Source: Gymnopilus junonius
Taxonomy: Eukaryota > Basidiomycota > Agaricomycetes > Agaricales > Galerinaceae
Reading direction: 5' to 3'
DNA length: 64,000 bases
Assembly (NCBI GenBank): GCA_015501075.1
Contig: JADNYJ010000011.1
Coordinates: forward strand, 186,001-250,000
A model generated the notes under the pieces. The model did no database searches. It was not told where the DNA came from and saw only the letters and a program-made list of their open reading frames with translations. Position 1 is the stretch's first letter. Each line of letters starts with the position of its first letter. Positions 57,633 through 64,000 of the stretch are shown here, piece by piece. The position numbers were made by a program, and so were the translations under genes.

Positions 57633-58775
57633 CTATACAATAGGGTCAATCAGAGAAAGGTGTGGTGAGAATTCGTCCGTCCGACACCCTTTGTTAAATA
57701 TGAGAAGAAGTCTGTATGTCCAGACCATATAAGACGACGGAGGCAGTGAAACACATATGTCTCCACTCGCACGTTCTGTTTGAGAAGGTCGTATTCGTTG
57801 GGAAGCCGAGTTGCCAGAGGTATCCAAGTCGCCGAAGAGTCCAATTTAAAACCCCAATGCCAGCAACCGAGTATAGCTTTTAGATTTGCATTCATTGCTT
57901 CGTACTTGGTCTCAAAATGAGGTAGCTGGGGTAGTTCAAGCAATTCTAATCGTCATCTCTTCAAGACGTCACTTCCAACATAGCCCATTGCTCGAGTTCC
58001 ACCCAGCAGGCTCCACGAATGTTTGTCCCGATCCAAATTAAGGATGAATATGAGAACGAGTAAAGGACATCCTTTTTGGTGATAATTAAAGAGAGCTTGT
58101 TCCTCCGAGAAACCAGATATGTCCGCCCGAGACGGAGAGTCAAAATCTATGCCTTCGTGGTTAGCATGATTGACAGTTGGAAGATCGTTTGTAAATCAGT
58201 TTTATCGAAGCCGAAGTAATCCGAGAGAAATAATGGCAAACAAGGATCCTCATAAGAGAACAGACAAGTTGCCTGTACGTTGCCTGCGCGCCTGAGTTGT
58301 CTAACGATCAAGCTGTTGCGTCTGTCATAGTACCTTTAATTTTTAAACTCGCCGCCCACAAAGGACAGCCAGTGCGTGCCCAGCGGCCAACAAAAGATTG
58401 TCCCAGCACCGCCAGTGGGATACTGACCTGATGGTCAGCTTCCTGACTACCAGTACGCCAACTACCGGTTTTAATAGCATACATCCCTCAGTACTGAAGA
58501 CATAAAAACCCGAAACGGAATGTATTCTCCGTGCATAGACAATGGTGATCAAAACCTACTTTTTTTGACCAACGGTCAGCTATTTTCCAGACATAGTCTA
58601 CCCACGCTGACATGTTCGTTTATCTGCCTAATGGCAGCATAGCTTATCTGTCTATTTGCTACAATTACAATTACACATGAGAGCGAGCAATGTTGCAGAA
58701 ATGGTTCAAAATCATGACGACGGGGGGTGAAGCAGGAATTATGCATGCAGAAGAACTTGGATCAATCAATCACCT
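57633..58775. other. Intergenic, no supported gene
   Basis: Upstream of the phosphate-transporter remnant and downstream of CSN5. Minus-strand ORFs at 57650-57943, 57961-58143 and 58343-58552 lack motifs and in-phase splicing. Confidence 0.35.
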
Positions 58776-60336
58776 CTAGCCGATAGCCATGTCCGTAACC
58801 TCCGCCACCTTCGTCGCTGTCGGCGCCGCACCACCCTTGGGACGCAAGGAGAATATAACATCTTTGATCACTTGGGCGATCAAGCCATGCTGAGCTTCTA
58901 CAGCGATTTTGTTGCTAAATATGCAATGTAAGTCATCAACCATAGGTTTCATCAACACAAGGAACAATGCCCGTACCTGTCCTTGACGCTCTTCAGTAAC
59001 TGATTATCTTCCTTCTTCTTCTCGTCCTTCTCCTTTTGCTGTATACCCCCATAAAAGTTTGTCAGCAAAAGGGTGAAAGTGACACGTTTTTAAGAAATGA
59101 GGATTTTCACCTTGCCAGCTGATGGATCTTTGTCTTTCAGGCTCGGAGGTGTCGCCCTCGTAGACCCCACTGCACTCTGCGCTTTGGCTAGCTTCTGGTG
59201 TAAATCCGAAAGTTGAGAGACCGCATAGGCCCTGTTCTACATCAACAAGTCAGCATGGCACATTAAACTTAATCACTACACCGAAACCACACTCACCGAA
59301 ACCAACGGACTCTGGCTCAACGTATTGACCCAGTACTTGTTCCACAGCATCGCCAAGAGGTCATTATCCAAACTCGACTTGAACACTTCCACGTCGAGCT
59401 GGTAGTACTGGTTCGCGTGTACACCGAAATCCTCGATCTTGCTGAGTGGGATGGACTGGTACTCGGAAGAGGCAGCATTGGGTGGTGTATAGTTCTCAGG
59501 GTAAGTGCGGAAGGCCCCGATGTCCACTTTACCAGCAGAGATGGTGCGGTTGGGGTCGATCTAGGAGACAGTGCATGGAAGGGGAAGTTTGAGTTAAGAT
59601 GTAGGATAAGATACGACGTACGACGACTGCGACGAATGGGTCTTGGAATTTTTGGTTGTTCAGTTGGGTGTTGACGTCTATACCTGATAACCAGCATCCG
59701 TACCCAGGATGGGAGTGATACCACCCAATGGCGTTTTCCAGCCTCTGTGCCTAATCCATTGATTCCATGTAAGTTCCTTTTAACGACAACTCTGAAGAAT
59801 AACCAAACACCTTTTCGTTATTGCTGATATACTCCACCATGTACTCATTCGCCTCATTCGCCGCATTGACACGCGTCTCGGTGCCCTGCACGGGGAGCGC
59901 GAAGGAGTCCATGATGACCAGGGAGGTGCCGACGACTTTGCCTTGCATGAGGCCCATGATTTCGTAGGGTACACCCGAGCGCGCGTGGATCACCTAAAAG
60001 CATTGAAAGCCATCGATCAGACTTGTCTTGCGCCCAACAACGCGACTCAAAGACGACGAACCATCTTGATAAGTGCGATAGCTGATATCTTGCATGATTT
60101 GAAATAGTGTGGGCTATATAATCCCAAAACATGAGTAACAATCTTGTACAAAAAAAGAGGAGAAAGACGAGAAAGAGGACGATGCCAACGCACTCTTTCT
60201 TCCAAGGTTGCTCATCATTGATTTGTTTATCGGCTTTCGCATCGAAGCGGTATATCTCATCTTGCGGAGAGACCTCGAAAATGTCATTTTCCAGCGAAAA
60301 GGTCTTGAGCGCAGTGTGACTGCTGCTGCTCGCCAT
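58776..60336 (-). CDS. csn5: COP9 signalosome subunit 5 (JAMM deneddylase)
   Basis: About seven exons, roughly 350 residues, start [19 protein letters not shown] at 60336. The MPN+ core reads [40 protein letters not shown], then [20 protein letters not shown], which holds the zinc-binding JAMM motif (His-Ser-His ... Asp) with the Glu in the upstream EIMGLM segment. Next come [22 protein letters not shown] and [10 protein letters not shown]. The C-terminal part has [15 protein letters not shown], a Lys/Glu-rich linker and [22 protein letters not shown]5 removes NEDD8 from cullins within the COP9 signalosome in nucleus and cytoplasm. All catalytic residues are present and no frame break was seen. 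It diverges from the decayed gene at 60,586. Confidence 0.93.
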
Positions 60337-60585
60337 CGTGGGCGACGGAGGAGAAGGATGAATGGTGTGGGGAACGAGTAAGACGATGGCGACAATGAGT
60401 GTGAGTGTGATCCAGTGATCGTACTTGGGTGTTTGGTGACCGCCTTCGAAACAAATAATAGTAATACGTACTCGTAATCCCTTTGTCGCGACTCGCCACT
60501 GTCTGCCCGCCCACTCTAATTTTAAATTAAACACAATTTCGTGTGGCACTCAACAACTCCTCAGGCTCGATGACCCACTTCCCCT

Positions 60586-61313
60586 TTGATTTTGACTGAG
60601 CCAGAACGGGCGTCCGGAACCTATGACAATCCAACGCGGGAAGAGATAGTTTCTCAGTGGTTAACCCTTCCAGCAGTCCTCAAACCGCTTCATAGAGACC
60701 AGATGCATATTTACTTTCAGGTAAGTATTTTGCCTTGGAAATATACGTTCTTATCATCCTTGTTGGCAGCACGGCTACAAATCCGCATCAAGCATTCTAC
60801 CCCTAGCCACCCTCTCACCAGGTCTGCTCACCTTTCGCGTGGGGAGATACCTCTAACCACCCATGCTATGCTACGTCTGGCCGGTCACCGCCGAGGAACT
60901 AGTAGACATAGCCGACCGTTCTGGGTTTCTTGGAGCGACTACTCTCGACAAAAACATCCGCCCATTTTCACGCATTAATCTTTGGCGATACAGACCATCT
61001 TTTGCACCACGTCATTAGGGATGACCTTGGGATAGATTGTATAGTACCTGAGATCAGGATGATCCTTCCCAAAAGTAACGGTCGTGAATTAATTCTGTGC
61101 CTATGTACAAGCTGGAGTGATGTATGGAATACGGAAGACCGAAATCCACCAGAGGAGGTCGTGGCAAAGATAACAGCGCATCTGGGATTACCAAAAGAAC
61201 CAGCAAAGTGGTACCTGGATTGTGATGAAGGAAAATGGGCGTTCAGGACTTTTGAAAGTAGGGATAAACTATTTTATTCTGTTTTATTCAAGCTTCACGT
61301 TCACTGCTTCTAG
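60586..61313 (+). pseudogene. Conserved fungal protein of unknown function, decayed
   Basis: Exon-like parts are recognisable: NPTREEIVSQWLTLPAVLK and HRDQMHIYFQ before a GTAAGT donor at about 60,721; then HGYKSASSILPLATLSPGLL; CYVWPVTAEELVDIADRSGF; and HFHALIFGDTDHLLHHVIRD, LILCLCTSWSDVWNTEDRNP, ITAHLGLPKEPAKWYLD, EGKWAFRTFE. The reading frame has no ATG at the beginning, an in-frame TAA near 60,858, and a frame change at the A-run 60,950-60,954. The well-preserved 3' part suggests recent loss, or two assembly errors plus an unseen first exon. I know the pattern as a conserved Agaricomycete orphan; no function. Confidence 0.45.
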
Positions 61314-62482
61314 GTATTCCTGTTGTGCGCAATTGGACTTAGAATTATGGCGTGGTTCATTTCAAAGGCATCAACAATGACAGTTGCCTCCGTTGTAAAG
61401 ACAATCCACTCTAATCGCAGAAGTTAGCAAGTGTGAGTACGAGTGTAACTGTACCTTGATATGTTGCGGCGATAATTGTACCCAGGTACTCGAGTGCCAT
61501 GTATCGGATGAAACGCCCCATGCCATTCGAGTTTATTCTCACCTGGCTGGCTGGTTTTTCGATCGTCTTGGATTTATCTGCCAAGTGGATGTTGAGTTGG
61601 ATGTACTCTATTTTTCTCCCTCGCTTATCTCCTTCTCTCTTCCTTTTCATCTCATCACGATCCCCCTTTTAGACAGTACTCCAAGTGCCATATCCAATCA
61701 TCGTCACTAGCCCCAATTTCTCGTCGTATCGCCCGATACCTCAGTCCACAATGCTTATAGACTTATAGAGTAATAAGTATTCTATCGAGTCTATTCGATG
61801 AGTGCGGCGATAAATGTTTCCACGAAGACGATGAAACGGCTGGGCTTCCAATCCGATCGTCGTGCTGTATGGAGTGAGGGCTCAGGGGACCTGGATCCGG
61901 ATTAAGGGTCTGCATACCCCCCTCGTGGCATACTTTGAAATGTTGCGCGTTATTTTTTTTCTTGGAATTCTTTTTTTACTCGCTTTCTTGCATACCATTT
62001 GTTCCAAGGTGATCTTTCGTTATTGAACTCTATTTTGACAGGTGTTGTTGGCAGGTCAATATCTGAATTATCTATATCAAGATCTGAACGTCGTGAAATA
62101 TTTTATAACCTCATCTCCGCTGGTTAGGGTCCAAATCTCACTATGGATCCTACCGTGTTCAGGAAGTCAAGGTCCGAGATCCAAGGATTGCGTTATCTTC
62201 CTTTGAATTCTTTGGCTGGGCTTCGGTGGATTGTAGAGTGCTGTGGGTCCCTGGTGATGATACATATAATTAGGTCGCAATCGGAGATCTGAGATCGTTA
62301 TTCTCTTCCATATCCCTGAAACTTATGTCAACTCTGTTATTTGATCAGTTGAGCATCTTCTCCTGCAGTCTTGTGTCGTTACGAGCGGGATTCATCATAC
62401 AGATCGTAGATTTGATTTGACCAGGACAATTGTCAAAATTTCAAATAGACACCATGTGGGCTCCAAATAGAAAAATATATAC

Positions 62483-62517
62483 GGCTATGGCGGTGCTATA
62501 ATTGCACCGCCATAGCC
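62483..62517. repeat. Perfect 14-bp hairpin with 7-base loop
   Basis: GGCTATGGCGGTGC and its exact reverse complement GCACCGCCATAGCC flank a TATAATT loop, followed by an AT-rich run and eight or more T. It has no coding role. It could be a minimal MITE end, a folded transcript element or a structured 3' end. Confidence 0.6.
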
Positions 62518-63282
62518 TTATACTTTTTTTTTCAATGGTGTGGGATACATCCTTGTGGTCGCCACAACTTGAGGCGCTGTGGCATTATCGGTCATCAATC
62601 ACTCACGACTATGATTATTTTACGCAGACGTAGATTGGACATTAGGTCCATGATATTTCTTAGGTTACGGTTTATACAAGCCAGCTCGGGCCTCAAGGTC
62701 CAGAACTTAAAAGTACCACATCACATATCAACCGACATCGTCGTTGTGGCACTGCTTTATCAGGTTGATTCGAAGTCTGTCTAAATAGAATGCGAAGAAA
62801 ATCTGTTACTACACGTGTATGGGAATAAGAACCCTACTGTCACGAGGCTTTTATTTCAGAGAACAGGAAGGGGCCGGGACCTTCGTGTAGAAACGAAGAT
62901 GGCGCGAAAGTTCTGTGGATGTACGACAAATACTTAGCAAGACTTATCCCCGGTAACGAAATTATACCCAATTCAGTAATCTTTGACAGGTTGCCACGGA
63001 CCGATGACAGTAATGTGCAGGGGGGCAGGCATATGACACGATGTCCGGCCTACATCCTCGTTCTAAATATTTAGTGATCAGCCAATGAAAGACCATGAAA
63101 AAAAATTGAACCAAGTCCACTCGGTTCATTTTTCATATGACTGCAGCTTGCGTACTATGAAATAAAGTTTACAGAAAATTCATCAACCCATGCGTTGCTA
63201 GATCTTGAAATTCATGAGAAAATGGGAAGCTCTCAGCCGACTGTGGTCCTAAAGGCCGTGCTCACACTGTCGTCCTGAAGGG

Positions 63283-63289
63283 TATATAA
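63283..63289 (+). promoter_or_regulatory. TATA box with downstream pyrimidine-rich tract
   Basis: TATATAA is followed about 20-120 bases later by a CT-rich stretch (63,310-63,395) and an ATG at 63,402-63,404 (MMLTTLHTN). This arrangement is typical of strongly expressed fungal genes. The coding sequence after the first putative exon could not be resolved, so the gene itself is not called. Confidence 0.3.
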
Positions 63290-64000
63290 TAGGTTGTCGA
63301 ACTCTTCAAATTTTCAGTATCCTCTCTACTTTCTTCCGACTATCCAGATAGTCTCCCCTCTGTCCTCTCTCCTACTAAGCAACTCACCTCCATTGCTTCT
63401 TATGATGTTGACAACGCTCCATACCAATCTCATCACAGCAGGTTTGTTCTGTCTTCACTCATCGAAATTTTATTCTCATACTTGCTGTTAGGTCCGTAAG
63501 TGATGCCTTTGTCATTTTCAGCTCTGCTTTCTGTGTGTATTTCTTTTCAAACGACTCATTTGCTACTGATAATGAGTTCTTAATACCTACAGTTAATTTC
63601 GTTGTCATGATGTTTGTCCCACCACCAAGTCTTCGACGCTGTTTTTCAGTCTTTCTTTCTTGATCACAGCTTTTAGACGTGTTACGGTATTTGTCCTTTT
63701 CCTTTCATACAGAGGTGGTTATAAACTATCTAACAGGTGTATTATATCGACAATTTTTGGTTAGATCTCCTCCATCGTCCTTCACCGTGCTACAATCAAG
63801 CAGATTATGGTGCTCCATAAAGGCTTGCAGCACACGAACCTTCCCTTCTTCCCAATGTTCGCCCAACCTCATCTCTAATAATTTACATGCATCATCACAT
63901 TCAATACTGCGTAACCAGCTTATACTGGTTGCTGTTAGTTTATGCGGTGATTTGTCAGGTAGATACCTGTTTGAGATGGAGCTGGGCTGGCTGTTGACAA

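Larger units (their letters stand above)
61314..64000. other. Mostly unannotated DNA
   Basis: About 2.7 kb without a supported gene. It contains the perfect hairpin at 62483-62517 and a promoter-like segment near 63,280-63,420. ORFs are short. A transcript with introns may start near the window edge and continue beyond it. Confidence 0.35.

Noticed and set aside
1..64000. CRISPR arrays, rRNA genes or tRNA genes.
   Set aside because: No regularly spaced direct repeats, no rRNA-like conserved blocks and no tRNA-like B-box with matching arms were noticed on either strand. A dedicated tRNA scan was not possible.

Overview
The window is nuclear DNA from a filamentous basidiomycete, most likely an Agaricomycete. 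Almost every gene is cut by several short introns (about 45-70 bases, GT...AG). The products are typical of mushroom-forming fungi: a WSC-domain glyoxal oxidase, a DUF6533-type seven-helix protein, two DUF7330-type proteins, a fungal G-domain protein and Agaricomycete-type transposon proteins.

Layout. Positions 1-13,400 are a repeat-rich, decaying region. It holds a G-poor tract with a diverged ~313-base tandem duplication, a remnant of a transposon protein, a broken Crinkler-like P-loop gene (3.3-5.2 kb, minus), a small MITE-like element, and a 6.8-kb transposon gene (6.2-13.0 kb, minus). That gene carries a zinc-binding head, a complete DEDDy exonuclease domain, a transposase-like domain and a Cys-rich tail. 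It is interrupted by a 1,433-bp hAT-type element with 17-bp terminal inverted repeats and an 8-bp target duplication. The hAT element appears to carry captured, intron-bearing exons.

Positions 13.6-47.5 kb are mostly host genes. In order: DUF7330 protein (+), cyclophilin (+), P-loop GTPase (-), GGQF-motif protein (-), amino-acid permease (+), DUF6533 membrane protein (+), intradiol dioxygenase (-, frameshifted), second DUF7330 protein (-), xylose reductase-like aldo-keto reductase (-), amidase (+), disordered protein (-), GH105-like secreted hydrolase (+), secreted copper-radical oxidase with four WSC domains (-), an uncertain gene (-) and an oxidoreductase-like-domain protein (+, one frameshift). 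The glyoxal oxidase, GH105, xylose reductase and aromatic-ring dioxygenase fit a plant-litter or wood lifestyle, but they are not one pathway cluster.

Positions 47.5-64 kb mix sparse DNA with ribosomal protein eL20 (-), an unusual palindromic repeat cluster around a 91-residue ORF, a phosphate-transporter gene whose middle has been replaced by a decayed transposon, an intact COP9 signalosome subunit 5 gene (-), a decayed conserved gene (+) and about 2.7 kb of mostly unannotated DNA with one perfect 14-bp hairpin.

Two patterns cross the window. The five in-frame stop codons I could place inside otherwise continuous transposon or Crinkler-like reading frames are all TGA, consistent with CGA-to-TGA (CpG deamination) decay. 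Four frame breaks in two conserved host genes are all single missing bases that lengthening a short homopolymer would restore, which points to assembly error at least as much as to real gene loss. Exon joins were worked out by eye from splice sites and frame, without alignment. Family names come from recognised motifs, not a search.
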